A stretch of 64,000 bases of DNA from Symsagittifera roscoffensis (GCF_963678635.1 NC_087066.1:6973954-7037953), one strand, 5' to 3'; shown: positions 49,579 to 59,137, counted from the stretch's first letter. The notes: generated by a model not told the origin, from the letters alone. Made by a program: numbers and translations.

Positions 49579-50111
49579 TGTTCCGACTTTTGTAACGAAA
49601 GTAACGGAATATTTGTGCTCGGGGTGGGTTTTTTTCTTCAGACAAATTTCGACTTTTTATCTAGCCATTTTTGAGGGAACTTTTTTTACATCATTCGAAA
49701 GCTATTGTTGTCCTAAGCTTAAATTCGAAAAGATATTTTACCAGTGATCTTTTTTCTTAAAATTATGGGGGTTTAAATATTGCCATTTTGGGCATTTTGG
49801 CCAATTTGGGACAATTAACGCGCGATATGTTTCGCGCTATAAACGCGTAAGCGAGATTTAATCCGTCTTATAAATCGTTCCAAATTGGTTCAAGGAAGAT
49901 TATATGCCATATTTGATTTGTTATTAGGAGCAAAATTTATCACTTTGTACGTAATATGGCGTGTGGAGGGATTTTTTCGCAAAAAAAAAATTCAAATTTT
50001 AAAAAAAAATTTTATTTTCTTTTATTACATTTGAACTACTTTCAATGTTATTACTGACCTTAAAAGGCAGTCGGAACATTCAGGGACTCGACCTGATTTG
50101 AGCAGTCTTGT
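49579..50111 (+). mobile_element. Helentron/HINE-type copy 15
   Basis: TGTTCCGACTTTTGTAACG to a decayed hairpin and GCAGTCTTGT, 533 bp. Right-arm partner of 29048-29604. Confidence 0.85.
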
Positions 50112-50280
50112 TTCATCTAATTTAGTAAAATATATCATAAACTGATGGCACTGAACTTCTGTCTTTTGACTTAAAGTAAGACTGAACGAAGAAGGGAGGT
50201 TTTAAAGGTTATCTGAATTATTATTCTTCCATTACACAGCATTGCAAATAGCATTTAATGTATCAATTCATTCAATGTCA

Positions 50281-50477
50281 CCCGGGCCGATGTAAGCGAC
50301 TTATGTTGCTACCATCGCGACGCAAACGAGAAAAGCCGCGACTTTGCGCGACCCTAGAAAGAGCAGCGCGGCTTTGAGCAACACAAAGCGAGATAGATCG
50401 CGACTTTGGATGACTCAAGAAATATGGCGCAACTTTGGCGCGACCCAAAAGAAATAAGTCGGGGTTCTCGACCCGGG
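50281..50477. repeat. GC-rich TCGCGAC repeat block, right arm
   Basis: Begins CCCGGGCCGATGTAAGCG and ends CTCGACCCGGG, so its ends are imperfect inverted repeats. Between them lie units of CGCGACTTTGCGCGACC type. It is longer than its left-arm partner at 28719-28880. The 190-codon minus-strand open frame over this area (50278-50850) is half repeat sequence and is not called as a gene. Confidence 0.7.
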
Positions 50478-51148
50478 AACTGGGAACTGTTGTGAAAGGT
50501 TTGCGTTCTTTCGACAAGCAGAATTGCGTTTTGATGTTTTCACGACAATGACCTTGAATGAAATGATACATTGAGTGTGGGAATAAACCGTTTAATGCAA
50601 GAAACAGTCGATAACGTACTGTCGATTTCAAGGAAAGGAACAAAGAAAAATATGTAAAAAGTCGGAACAATAAATGAGAGGAAATTTCAGATACTTTTTT
50701 GCTTTTTGCAATGATGAATGAATTACAGTCGCTTCCAAGATAGTAGCAAAACAATAATTTTGTTTCATACATAATAAAAATAATCATTACCTTGCCTCCT
50801 TCAACTAAAATTAAAATAAAATACATCAATTGTTTATCTTCGCCGGTCAATGATCCATATCATTTTAGAACAAAACCGCTGAGAATTTAAACCTTTTGAT
50901 CACTGGCTGTAAATTCGTTTGAAATAAAGCTTTGATGCTTTGAAAAAACTGAAAACTATCAAAACTCAATTCATGTCGGAAATTATTTTTAAGGGGTATG
51001 TTCTAGAGTAAAAACCTCCGAATCAAAACCAGTGTAACAGTTTGAAACAAAGGGTAGTATACTTGGAGATAGTATTTGAAGTTTGAAATCGTATAGTAAT
51101 GCAAAGGCCATTGAAGGGGATATGAAACACGATATGATTTGTAGTATT

Positions 51149-53172
51149 TGAGTTAGGACCGAGTTGGTTAACTCGTTGAGTAATTTCGGATAGGGTACAC
51201 CGTCTGCTCGTCACGCTATCTTATTTTCGGCCGGATAGATTCGTGCAACTTCTTAGTCTAATACCGATCCTAATCTTACTCTTATACTATCTAGTCTCAG
51301 GTTGTTTAACTAGTCTCTGCTAGGCTCAATAGATCTAGGGTATACTGGTTTATTGCGGCTGCTGAAGTGCTCGGGAGAGTCCAACTAATTTCTAAGTTAA
51401 ATTCAAATCTCTCTGGTGCTGAAATTACAAGTAACTTCAGCACTTACAAATAAGTGGGTTGTTAGTTAGATGGATCATGATTGGTTAATATTAAATACTT
51501 TACATTGGTAAAATATCTAAATTATCCAATCATAAAATGTAGTCTAGATCAGGTTCCACCCATCCGGGTTTTACAGAGTTTTTTAGAATAGTTCTTCTGC
51601 AATTCGAAGGATGGATGATGGACGTTGGTGTTTGGCGAACATCTTATTTCTTCTGTTTCCTCTTTGTTAAAGGAGTTCCAGGAAGCTGGAGTTAGAGACG
51701 TAAGACGTTGTGTCTTCTAGTGACAACGACTAAGTCTTTGCAACAAACTCAAATCTGATTTCAGAATGGTTTGCTATGTCAGGTTTTTCTGTTCTGCGTG
51801 GAGAACTTCTTTTGTGTCTGATCTAGTTTGGGAATGGCGTGGAGATTGTGCGTGGAGGGGATGCCTGGTTACTCGGATCTGTACGTATACTTGAACATCG
51901 AGGTGGTCATTGGTCTAGTTCAATGAAGTCCTTTTCTGCGAAGTCAAGTCGTACTCTAAATCCTTTGAGTTGTGATTGTGAGTGGCATATCGATTGTGGT
52001 TGGTCATTCTCTCTCGAGTGTAGTGGGGTCGTTTTGTCTTTAGATGTTCGTCCTTGGTGTTGTATTCTGATCTATGTATTACATAATGTAATTTACATTT
52101 TATAAAACATTTATTAGTTTAATATTTTTTAATTATGATTTTTGTTAGTTGTTTTCACAAAAGCTTTTTGTTTTAGTTCGGTTATTTTGAAGAGTTACTC
52201 ACACTTGAGTAGCTCTTATTAAAAATAGAGGTGTGGTCACAAAGCGTGGATGTAGCACGGTGGGTTAGGCCGGCTATAGAGCATGCTCAGGACGTCCTTC
52301 CTGGTGGGTTAGGCCAGGAGTGGGAGTATGATTTCATGCGGTTTTTGTGAGGGGTCCTGTTATGTGACAACGTTTTATGTTGGGTTTGTTGTGGTTTTTC
52401 TTATGTTTTGTTGGTTGTGTCCTTTTTTCAAAAATCAAATTGTTCGTGGTATGGGTTTGTCTTTCGACTTTTTTGTGTTTTATTATTTCTTTCTTAGACT
52501 TTATAATAGTCTTCAAAAGAATAAATTATCCAGTTTTAAACTGGGTTAATCCGGTTTGGGTACCGTTGGTTTCCTTTTCTTAGTCATGCTGTTATTCTAT
52601 GATTTGTGGTATTTAGTAAGCTGCGTTGGTTAGTTTTGTTTAGTATATAATTCCTTTCCAACCGGGTTAAAGGAAAGATTGAAACTTGTTATCGTGTGTT
52701 AGAGTTGTTGAGTGTGAAAACTTGAAACTGAAATTCATTATTTTAAACAATTCTTTGTGGGCGAGCTGTGCGAGTGTGGATAGAATTTCTGTGCGAATGA
52801 ATGAAAATATCAAAAGGTTAGTACTGCAATTGCATTTTATTAATTTACTGCATAGAATTTGGAAATTTACTGCTAGTTATGGGGGAATTTTAAGTTACAA
52901 ATTTTCATCATAATTAGATTTACTGCTTGTGGGGAAAATTTTAGAAATGAATTTACTGCATTGGTATTAAATTTATAAATTTATAAGTGTAAGAGATTAA
53001 TAGAATTTTTGAAATCTGTTTGATGAAATTTGCGATTTTTATTTGTCTTTTGTGGTTTTTGTAGGTGATTGTCGGATGAAGGCTAAAAATCTAAAGAAAA
53101 CATGGATAAAGTATGGTGAGTTTTTTAATATTTTAATTAGTTAGTAATATTCATTTAATTCATACTTACCTG
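51149..53172 (-). repeat. 3' non-coding region of the retroelement, with the presumed 3' LTR
   Basis: No coding frame. By position it must contain the 3' LTR, whose outer end is at 51149. The inner end cannot be fixed without the 5' LTR. On the minus strand there is a TATA-like TTTTATAAA at 52098-52106 and an AATAAA signal at 51349-51354. GGTGGGTTAGGCC occurs twice at about 52259 and 52301. Candidate purine tracts (minus strand) lie near 52569-52580 and 52649-52656, but none is decisive. Confidence 0.5.
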
Positions 53173-54603
53173 TTAGTCGTCGGGGAAAAAACCGTGGGGG
53201 AAAATGTCGTGAATTAGTTCTGAAGTTGTTAGTAGTTTAGCTAAGATGCGGATGATATTTTTAGTCTGAAGCAGTGGCCAAAGCAATTGAAGTGCCTTAA
53301 TAGTGGTTAGTTCTTCAGTGCCAACTGCAAACTCATAAGGTGTGTTTTGGATTAGATTATATAATTTGTGATTGAATTTAGTGTTGTGGATGAATTCTAA
53401 AATTGGGATTTCTATAGGTTGTACAAACTCGTGCGGGATAAGGAAGGGTCGGGATTCTTCGGCGTTGAAGGTCTTGGTGATGGGACAGAAGATGTACATT
53501 TGGGTTATGGGATCATAATTGCGAATAATACCATGAAGGTTAGTATCTTTAATGCAATATGTGAAATTTAGGAAAAATGGTGAAGTGTATTTGGAATTAA
53601 TGAATTGAAAGCGATGGTGTGGTTGTCTAGAGGGTGTGTGTAGGTCAAAGTGATTTTGGATGAAGCGGTAATAACTATATGTATGGGTTTGTTTAGTGCG
53701 CAACATAATATCGTGTGAGCAGTGCAGATCTCTTTCGTGTGGTGCAAGAAAATGAAAGGTTAGTGAAAATATTTGGAAGCGTTCTTTAAAACTTTCGTAT
53801 GCTTGTGTGTCTGTTAGTGCTTCTGAAATAATGTGATCAAACTTTCGGTCGAAGATGTTTAGTGTAAATATATATGGTGTCTTGATGAAAAATTTCTCGG
53901 TAATTTGTGGATTAGCGAAGCGATCGTCGTCTAAGAATTGATCTTGGTTAGCTCTGATGATGTTGTGATCATAGTATTCGAGTGTATATTCGTTAGCTCT
54001 AGGTGCAGTGTGTGTTTTTAGTGATTTTTTATATCCAACGTAAGTAAATTGTCTAGGTGTTAGTGGTGTAGTGAGTCGATATAGCATGTCCGTATTTCGC
54101 TCTATATCGATGTGAGTGTTAGATAAAGGTAAGCAAAGAGGGTTAGTAAAATGATAATATGAGGTCCAAGAGAGAGTGGGCATTAAAACGTATTCATCTA
54201 CAAAGTTGCGTGTTTCGTTAGTGTCGTGGGGGGTGTTTAAGGTGTATTGTGGGAATGAGGGTAAGGTGATGGCTAAAAATTCTTTTGTGTTAGTATGCTT
54301 GGGGTGGTTGATGTATTCACGGGCCGTTCCTGGTTTTGCTGGGAAAGGATGGTTGGGGAACTTTCTTTTAAAAGTGCGGTAAGCTCTATTAGTGTTGAGT
54401 GAAGATTCAGTTGATGTGGATGATGGTGCTATTGATTCAGTATAATTTGAAGAGGGTGTAGGGGTAGGGGGATTGGATGAATTTATAGTGGAGGAGATTT
54501 GGTTTATGGTTGGGGTATTAAGGTGGTAGGGTTGTTGTTGGAGGGTAATAAAATTATCTAGCTCTGGGGAGATTCGGGGGTGTCTGGTGAATGAGATGAT
54601 TGG
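53173..54603 (-). CDS. Uncharacterised accessory frame downstream of env
   Basis: The frame is open for 476 codons (from a stop at 54604-54606 to 53173). Its first ATG is at 54183, which would give 336 residues. The part upstream of that ATG is rich in Ser, Thr, Pro and Asn and includes a basic YRTFKRKF segment. The part after it looks globular, rich in Phe, His, Tyr and Ile, with few cysteines and no clear membrane helix or signal peptide. The reading frame upstream of the ATG shows the same codon style as the rest of the element, so the true protein probably begins earlier. It is in the -1 frame relative to the preceding Ser/Pro-rich frame and overlaps it by 46 nt. I do not recognise the family; a regulatory, matrix-like or second structural protein are all possible. 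Confidence 0.75.
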   Translation of the reverse strand, partial: PIISFTRHPRISPELDNFITLQQQPYHLNTPTINQISSTINSSNPPTPTPSSNYTESIAPSSTSTESSLNTNRAYRTFKRKFPNHPFPAKPGTAREYINHPKHTNTKEFLAITLPSFPQYTLNTPHDTNETRNFVDEYVLMPTLSWTSYYHFTNPLCLPLSNTHIDIERNTDMLYRLTTPLTPRQFTYVGYKKSLKTHTAPRANEYTLEYYDHNIIRANQDQFLDDDRFANPQITEKFFIKTPYIFTLNIFDRKFDHIISEALTDTQAYESFKERFQIFSLTFHFLAPHERDLHCSHDIMLRTKQTHTYSYYRFIQNHFDLHTPSRQPHHRFQFINSKYTSPFFLNFTYCIKDTNLHGIIRNYDPITQMYIFCPITKTFNAEESRPFLIPHEFVQPIEIPILEFIHNTKFNHKLYNLIQNTPYEFAVGTEELTTIKALQLLWPLLQTKNIIRILAKLLTTSELIHDIFPHGFFPDD

Positions 54604-54977
54604 TCAGAATGGTATGAGGAGTAGGTTGGAGTAACTTGGGAAGCATAAGAGGGTGTGGGAGTAATGGGGTCAGGGTTATTGGATAATATGGGTTGAAAAG
54701 GGGGTTGAGAAAAATTAGAAGAGTTATGAAAATTATTGGATGGGGATGGTTCTGAGTCGGCAAATTCATCGGGGGTTTCAATATTCGGGTTATTGAGTTG
54801 TGAGATGGAATATAAAACTGAGATGTGTGAATTAGTGTCGGAATTCATGCCTGATGTTACATTACTAGATGGAAAATCGGGTGGCGGAAAAGCAAAAAGT
54901 GGTATTATTGGGATTGTAGAGGTAAGATTGGTTGGGTGGGAATTTGATCGGTGTAGTGATCCAAGTTGGCGGCTCAT
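54558..54977 (-). CDS. Ser/Pro-rich accessory protein, 139 aa
   Basis: Its ATG overlaps the env stop codon in the form ATGA, as in termination-reinitiation. The product is dominated by Ser, Pro, Asn and Thr, looks disordered, and has no membrane segment. Its composition continues without a break into the next frame at 53173-54603, which overlaps its last 46 nt in the -1 frame. The two may be parts of one protein made by frameshifting or splicing, or one may be expressed separately. No canonical slippery heptamer stands out in the overlap, which contains a run of five or six C. No family recognised. Confidence 0.65.
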   Translation of the reverse strand: MSRQLGSLHRSNSHPTNLTSTIPIIPLFAFPPPDFPSSNVTSGMNSDTNSHISVLYSISQLNNPNIETPDEFADSEPSPSNNFHNSSNFSQPPFQPILSNNPDPITPTPSYASQVTPTYSSYHSDQSSHSPDTPESPQS

Positions 54978-57592
54978 CGTGGGCTAAAAAAATGATTATT
55001 TTGAGACTGAAAAGCGGTGGTATGGGGTTGTTCAATAATTTGTTCATAAGTATTATCATCTTGTGACTGGTGTGTCATTATATGTTGGATGGGACTTTGT
55101 GATGTGGTGAGTCGAAAATTTGGATTATGTGTGATGGCTAAATTTCGAAAATTTCGTGGGACTAGGGATAGTGGATGGTTATTTGGTAGGGGTGGTAATT
55201 GTGGTGCCGTTGGCGTTATGTCTACATTGTTATGTTCTTCGTCGTATGTATTTTGTCGTGTTGCTATTTTTGTGTTATATTCTTTTATTTGTGCGTCTAA
55301 AAGAATTTTGTTTATAGATGTAGAAAATATTCCAAAAAATCCTGCAAATAGTATGCGTGCTACACTTGCTTGTCTGTTTACTTGTGTGTGTATAGCACAT
55401 GTGTTGTAGATTCCTTTTAAAAGTGAGAAAAGAAATCCAATAAAGTTAAACATTGCGTATAAAATAGTCAATTTTTCTAAGATGTAGTAGGGCCATCCTA
55501 GAAAATCGAGGATCTCATTTTTGAGTGTAACAAAGCTAAAAATGTTAATTGGTGATATATCTTGGGGACGGTATTTTTCACCGTTTAGATATATATAATC
55601 TTTAATGTCTTTAAAATATCCGCTATAGTCTTGCGTGTAGATATCGGCAAATCCTGCGGTTTCTGCAAGTTTGCGTAAATTTTGGTCTATTGATTGTCTT
55701 TGTATAGTGTCCATTTGTGTTAATAATTCTTGGAATTGTTGTGTTCTAATGTGATGTTGAATATCTGATTTTGAATAGATTCCTATTGATTGTAAGTCTA
55801 TATTTGGGTTTCGAGCAATAGCGCGAATGCTTTCTGGTGAAAATTTTTTGAGTGATTGCATTAATGTGGGATATGGAGTAAGAAGATAATATTTATTTTC
55901 ATCAGGGTTTAGTTGTACTACATTGTGGCTGTTTTCTGATCCACATGGGACTGCGGTATCCCAGAAATAGGTTCTTCGTGAAAGTGTATCCACGAAATGT
56001 ACTTTATTCTTATAAAAGATAGGGATTCTTTTATAACATCGTTTATCTTCAAAAACGTAGGGTGGTGATACTTTTTTAGTACAAGTATAAAACCATAAGA
56101 TGTTTCCTTCATAGTCTAAAAAATTTGATCTATTTCCAGATAATAAGTATCCTGCATAGGGTATTTTTAATACTGCTAGTGCAAGTGATTGTAATATTTG
56201 TGTTCGTTCTAATTCGCATAGTTGGTGTAGTGTTTCTAATTCTGAGAGTGACATTTCTTGAAAAATTCGGCTAATTGTATAATCTAGTTTCATATCTAAA
56301 TGAATATCATAGTGGATATTACCGAAATATGTAGTATTCATTAGTGATAATTCTTGTAAGCGTGTGCTTCTGGTGTCATGGGGTTTTAGATGTCCACCAG
56401 GTTGTCCGTTGCTTTTTTCAAAATTAACTGGTATATAGGATGTTCCTTCGTTTGGAGGATAACCTGTGGCATATGGGTCGATTTTTACTTTTCCAGTGGT
56501 CATGTCGAATCCTTTTTCGTATTCAACTAATATTTCAGAGTATTGTGTTCTGTGAAGTGGATTCCTGTATTTACATGCAAGTTCTGTTTCTTGATATATT
56601 TGAAAACGTGTCAATTTATTTTCTATATTGTCTATGTTTCTAAAATTAGAACTTAGTTTTCGTGATGGATGGACTTGTTCATATGGAATTGATTGTATAA
56701 AATATTTTTCGTGAAATTTTATCATACGAGCGTGTATTTTTGCTACTTGAAATGTTGTACATGTATCTTCGGGGAACCAAACAATTGTTGCTTGTGTTCT
56801 GGTTGTAGGGTCGCAATAACCTTGATCATTTTTACAAGGTAATCGGATTCCTTGATAGATCATTGTATTATCTGATAAATCTCGTGTTAGTTGTATTTTT
56901 TCGAGTTGTATTTTCCAATCGAAAAACATTATTTCTTGGTATCCTTTATTTTTTGTGTCTGCTTTGCAGTTTGATGGGTCATTTATACCAATGTGTGGTA
57001 TCCAATGTTTATCGTGTAGGTCATAGGTTAATCGTCCGTGTGCGCCGTTATACGGGTATTTTTCGTCTAGTTTTATATGTCCTTGGTGTCTTTCAAGTTG
57101 TGATTGATGTACAGAGTCTGAAAAAACTTGAAAGTTAACTAACCTTCTTTCGGAGTTTTTATTTTGTGTGATGTTTAGTCTAAGTAATTCATTTTTACAA
57201 TCGTCGGGATTGAGATGTAAAAGACGTTCTATATTACTCTGATAGAATGATTCATGGTCAAGTCGGTTTTTGTTTCCGTTCGAGACTTGTGAACAATGTA
57301 CTTTCTTTTCGGAAAATGTTGCTGTGAATTTATAACCTGTAACTGTTGTTGCTCGGGCTTTTGAATAGAGTGTTGCTATTACATTTGTGGTTTCTATAGC
57401 TTGTGGTTCTGTTTCACATTGTGATACTTGATTTATTGCATATTTATGTAGTGTTTTTTGTTCATTTTCTTCACAATCGTAATGTGTTACTAATAAATCT
57501 TGTGGTCCTGTACGAGGGGAAGGGTTTATGTTTTGATTTGAGATTACTAGAAAAAGGAGTTGGAGAAAAATTAATAATTTTAGAATATACAT
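54974..57592 (-). CDS. env: Envelope-like glycoprotein, 872 aa
   Basis: Begins with a strong signal peptide (residues 1-18, MYILKLLIFLQLLFLVIS), followed by a large ectodomain with many cysteines and several N-glycosylation sequons. Near the C-terminus is a membrane helix at about 708-731 (LTILYAMFNFIGFLFSLLKG), a second hydrophobic stretch at about 744-763, and a tail of about 110 residues. The tail carries PTAP at 794-797, the sequence that in many retroviruses recruits TSG101, and YEQI at 849-852, which fits a YxxPhi sorting signal. It would sit in the host membrane and drive cell entry if the element is infectious. The gene overlaps the preceding ATG-less frame by 13 nt at its start and the next frame by four at its end. 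I cannot assign the glycoprotein to a viral fusion class by eye. The gene symbol reflects its role by position and layout. Confidence 0.85.
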   Translation of the reverse strand: MYILKLLIFLQLLFLVISNQNINPSPRTGPQDLLVTHYDCEENEQKTLHKYAINQVSQCETEPQAIETTNVIATLYSKARATTVTGYKFTATFSEKKVHCSQVSNGNKNRLDHESFYQSNIERLLHLNPDDCKNELLRLNITQNKNSERRLVNFQVFSDSVHQSQLERHQGHIKLDEKYPYNGAHGRLTYDLHDKHWIPHIGINDPSNCKADTKNKGYQEIMFFDWKIQLEKIQLTRDLSDNTMIYQGIRLPCKNDQGYCDPTTRTQATIVWFPEDTCTTFQVAKIHARMIKFHEKYFIQSIPYEQVHPSRKLSSNFRNIDNIENKLTRFQIYQETELACKYRNPLHRTQYSEILVEYEKGFDMTTGKVKIDPYATGYPPNEGTSYIPVNFEKSNGQPGGHLKPHDTRSTRLQELSLMNTTYFGNIHYDIHLDMKLDYTISRIFQEMSLSELETLHQLCELERTQILQSLALAVLKIPYAGYLLSGNRSNFLDYEGNILWFYTCTKKVSPPYVFEDKRCYKRIPIFYKNKVHFVDTLSRRTYFWDTAVPCGSENSHNVVQLNPDENKYYLLTPYPTLMQSLKKFSPESIRAIARNPNIDLQSIGIYSKSDIQHHIRTQQFQELLTQMDTIQRQSIDQNLRKLAETAGFADIYTQDYSGYFKDIKDYIYLNGEKYRPQDISPINIFSFVTLKNEILDFLGWPYYILEKLTILYAMFNFIGFLFSLLKGIYNTCAIHTQVNRQASVARILFAGFFGIFSTSINKILLDAQIKEYNTKIATRQNTYDEEHNNVDITPTAPQLPPLPNNHPLSLVPRNFRNLAITHNPNFRLTTSQSPIQHIMTHQSQDDNTYEQIIEQPHTTAFQSQNNHFFSPR

Positions 57593-58713
57593 GTGTATGA
57601 TAATCCTGAGTATGGATTATAAAATGTAATGTAGCCAATTGTGTTTTTGGTATATCTGTCGTATTTGTATATTACTTCAGTAGTTATAAACGGTGGTGGT
57701 AGTGATTGAGCTGTTATGTTAGGTGGGTTTAATGGGTAGGGATGTTGGGTAATATTATTTAACTTAACTGTGATTTCAAACTTTAATTGTAAACTGTTTT
57801 GTTGGAGTATTTGAATATTGTGATCACGGATATCGTTGTGAATATCTTGGCGATATTGTAATCTATTAAGTGCCCAGTTATGAAGGCGGTTACTTTCTTG
57901 ATGTTGTCCAAATAATGGTGGAGGTGCTGTAAATGTATTCCAATCTAGTCTTAAAGGAATATTTATTGATGATTGTTCTCGATATCTGGCGTCGAGATTA
58001 TTTGGAAAATTTAAGTTAAAAGGTGGTGGTGAAATCTGGCTTATTGATGGTGTTGATGGTAGTGATAATGTTTCTGGTAGTGATGAGGATGTTGTTGTAT
58101 CCGTAGAAATATCTATTGGGTCATTGACTAAATTTGGTTCACCTTGTGTAAATGAATGTGTAGTCCAATATGGAAATCGTGATGTTTGGTTTGTGGGGTT
58201 GAAAGGATTTTCATGTATTTGCTCAGATGTTGGTGTTGAACCTAAGTAATCTGATGGTAGGCTTGAGGTGCTACGTTGTGAAAGAAGCGTAGGGGTTTCT
58301 GGTAATATACCAATGGGGTTTTCTGGAGTGTTTTGTGATGGGGATTGAGGTATATCAAAATGAACTCGGGGAGTTTGAAAATTTCTGTTTCGTCGAGGAT
58401 GTATAATTTGTCTATTTATTTCGACTGTATTTTGGTTTTGACTAGGATTTCTTATTCTACTTAGTTCTTGTGGTAGTGTTGGGTATAGGTTATATGTTGG
58501 TTCGCTTAGAGGTGCTTGTCGTTGAACTGGTTCTAGTGGTTCTGGTAAACGAGTGTGTCGTTTTTCAAAAGTGTATGGATTGTCTTGAAAAGAAATTCGT
58601 GTAGATGTTTGAGGATTTTGAGTAATTGAAGGTGGTGTTTGGTTATCTTGGGATGATGTCGGTGAAGACTGACTTTGTGACTGTTGGGTAGCAATTTTTG
58701 ATAGTTTTTTGAA
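57580..58713 (-). CDS. ATG-less 377-codon frame between pol and env
   Basis: From just after a TAA at 58714-58716 the minus strand stays open for 377 codons to a TAA at 57580-57582. I saw no ATG, GTG, CTG or TTG codon in the frame. In DNA this AT-rich such a length is very unlikely by chance. The first ~230 residues are rich in Pro, Ser, Thr and Gln (for example ATQQSQSQSSPTSSQ near the start). The last ~150 look more ordered, with a WNTF..PPPLFG segment, a charged RLQYRQDIHNDIRDH helix-like stretch, and a Tyr-rich end. It has almost no cysteine, no signal peptide and no membrane helix. Its end overlaps the env start codon. Without a start codon it is probably a spliced exon (a possible acceptor is the ACCCAACAG near 58670-58680) or is reached by recoding. 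No family recognised; a structural or attachment-related role is possible. Confidence 0.75.
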   Translation of the reverse strand, partial: FKKLSKIATQQSQSQSSPTSSQDNQTPPSITQNPQTSTRISFQDNPYTFEKRHTRLPEPLEPVQRQAPLSEPTYNLYPTLPQELSRIRNPSQNQNTVEINRQIIHPRRNRNFQTPRVHFDIPQSPSQNTPENPIGILPETPTLLSQRSTSSLPSDYLGSTPTSEQIHENPFNPTNQTSRFPYWTTHSFTQGEPNLVNDPIDISTDTTTSSSLPETLSLPSTPSISQISPPPFNLNFPNNLDARYREQSSINIPLRLDWNTFTAPPPLFGQHQESNRLHNWALNRLQYRQDIHNDIRDHNIQILQQNSLQLKFEITVKLNNITQHPYPLNPPNITAQSLPPPFITTEVIYKYDRYTKNTIGYITFYNPYSGLSYTCIF

Positions 58714-58721
58714 TTATTACT

Positions 58722-58910
58722 TTAGTGAGAAATTTTGTGTTTATTATAATATTCTTCCAAAAAAAGAATTAGAAGGATTGTTGCTAGGGCAAATGTGAGG
58801 ATTGCTTTCTTTATACATTTACATATGGTCAAAATGAGGGATGATAAGAATGCTATGAAAATTACAAACAATAAAAAAATATCAGTTCTACTGAAAATTG
58901 TTCGTATCAT
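58722..58910 (-). CDS. Small two-helix membrane protein, 62 aa
   Basis: Two hydrophobic segments (about 10-28, DIFLLFVIFIAFLSSLILT, and 35-51, with AILTFALATILLILFL) separated by a short CKCIKK turn. The end is charged (EEYYNKHK). Its ATG overlaps the stop of the preceding frame as ATGA. The layout recalls small viral membrane proteins such as viroporins, but that is analogy only. The next frame begins 9 nt after its stop. Confidence 0.55.
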   Translation of the reverse strand: MIRTIFSRTDIFLLFVIFIAFLSSLILTICKCIKKAILTFALATILLILFLEEYYNKHKISH

Positions 58911-59137
58911 TTAGACAAGTTATATGAATCGTACCTGTGGATATAATCAAGGGTTTTAGAAAGTTGGAGGAATAGTTCGAGTATAGTGTAGAAAATTAAA
59001 AAAATGTTACAAAAAATGATTAGGATTATTAGAAAAGATTCAAGTATATCAAAAAGAAATATTATAAAGGTTTCAAGTATTGTAAAAAAATGTTTAAAAT
59101 TTATGAATATTTGAGTAACTGATTGAGAGAAGAGCAT
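58907..59137 (-). CDS. Small hydrophobic membrane protein, 76 aa
   Basis: Residues from about 15 to 60 are almost wholly Phe, Ile and Leu with a few acidic residues (FIIFLFDILESFLIILIIF), enough for two membrane passes. The last 16 residues are polar. The ATG directly follows the stop of the short frame 59138-59290 (TAAATG), and its own stop overlaps the next start (ATGA). Low sequence complexity makes chance harder to exclude than for its neighbours, but the tight packing supports translation. Confidence 0.5.
   Translation of the reverse strand: MLFSQSVTQIFINFKHFFTILETFIIFLFDILESFLIILIIFCNIFLIFYTILELFLQLSKTLDYIHRYDSYNLSK

Larger units (their letters stand above)
44311..51149 (-). repeat. 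Right arm of the inverted duplication
   Basis: Reverse-complement partner of 27968-34919. It carries receptor exon 1 (minus), Helentron-like copies at 47308-47836 and 49579-50111, an older degraded copy at about 48985-49360, and the GC-rich block at 50281-50477. Homology stops at GTAGTATT (51141-51148), where the retroelement begins; in the left arm the sequence runs on without interruption. Confidence 0.9.

Noticed and set aside
52249-52330. Possible tRNA or primer-binding site in the GGTGGGTTAGGCC repeats
   Set aside because: The segment does not fold as a cloverleaf by eye, and a primer-binding site would be next to the 5' LTR, outside the window.
54736-57600. Plus-strand frames of 60-106 codons inside the retroelement
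   Set aside because: They are antisense shadows of env and its neighbours, kept open by the base skew.
58722-59137. Bacterial operon suggested by ATGA overlaps
   Set aside because: The surrounding genes are retroelement genes in an animal genome; no ribosome-binding sites or bacterial gene content.
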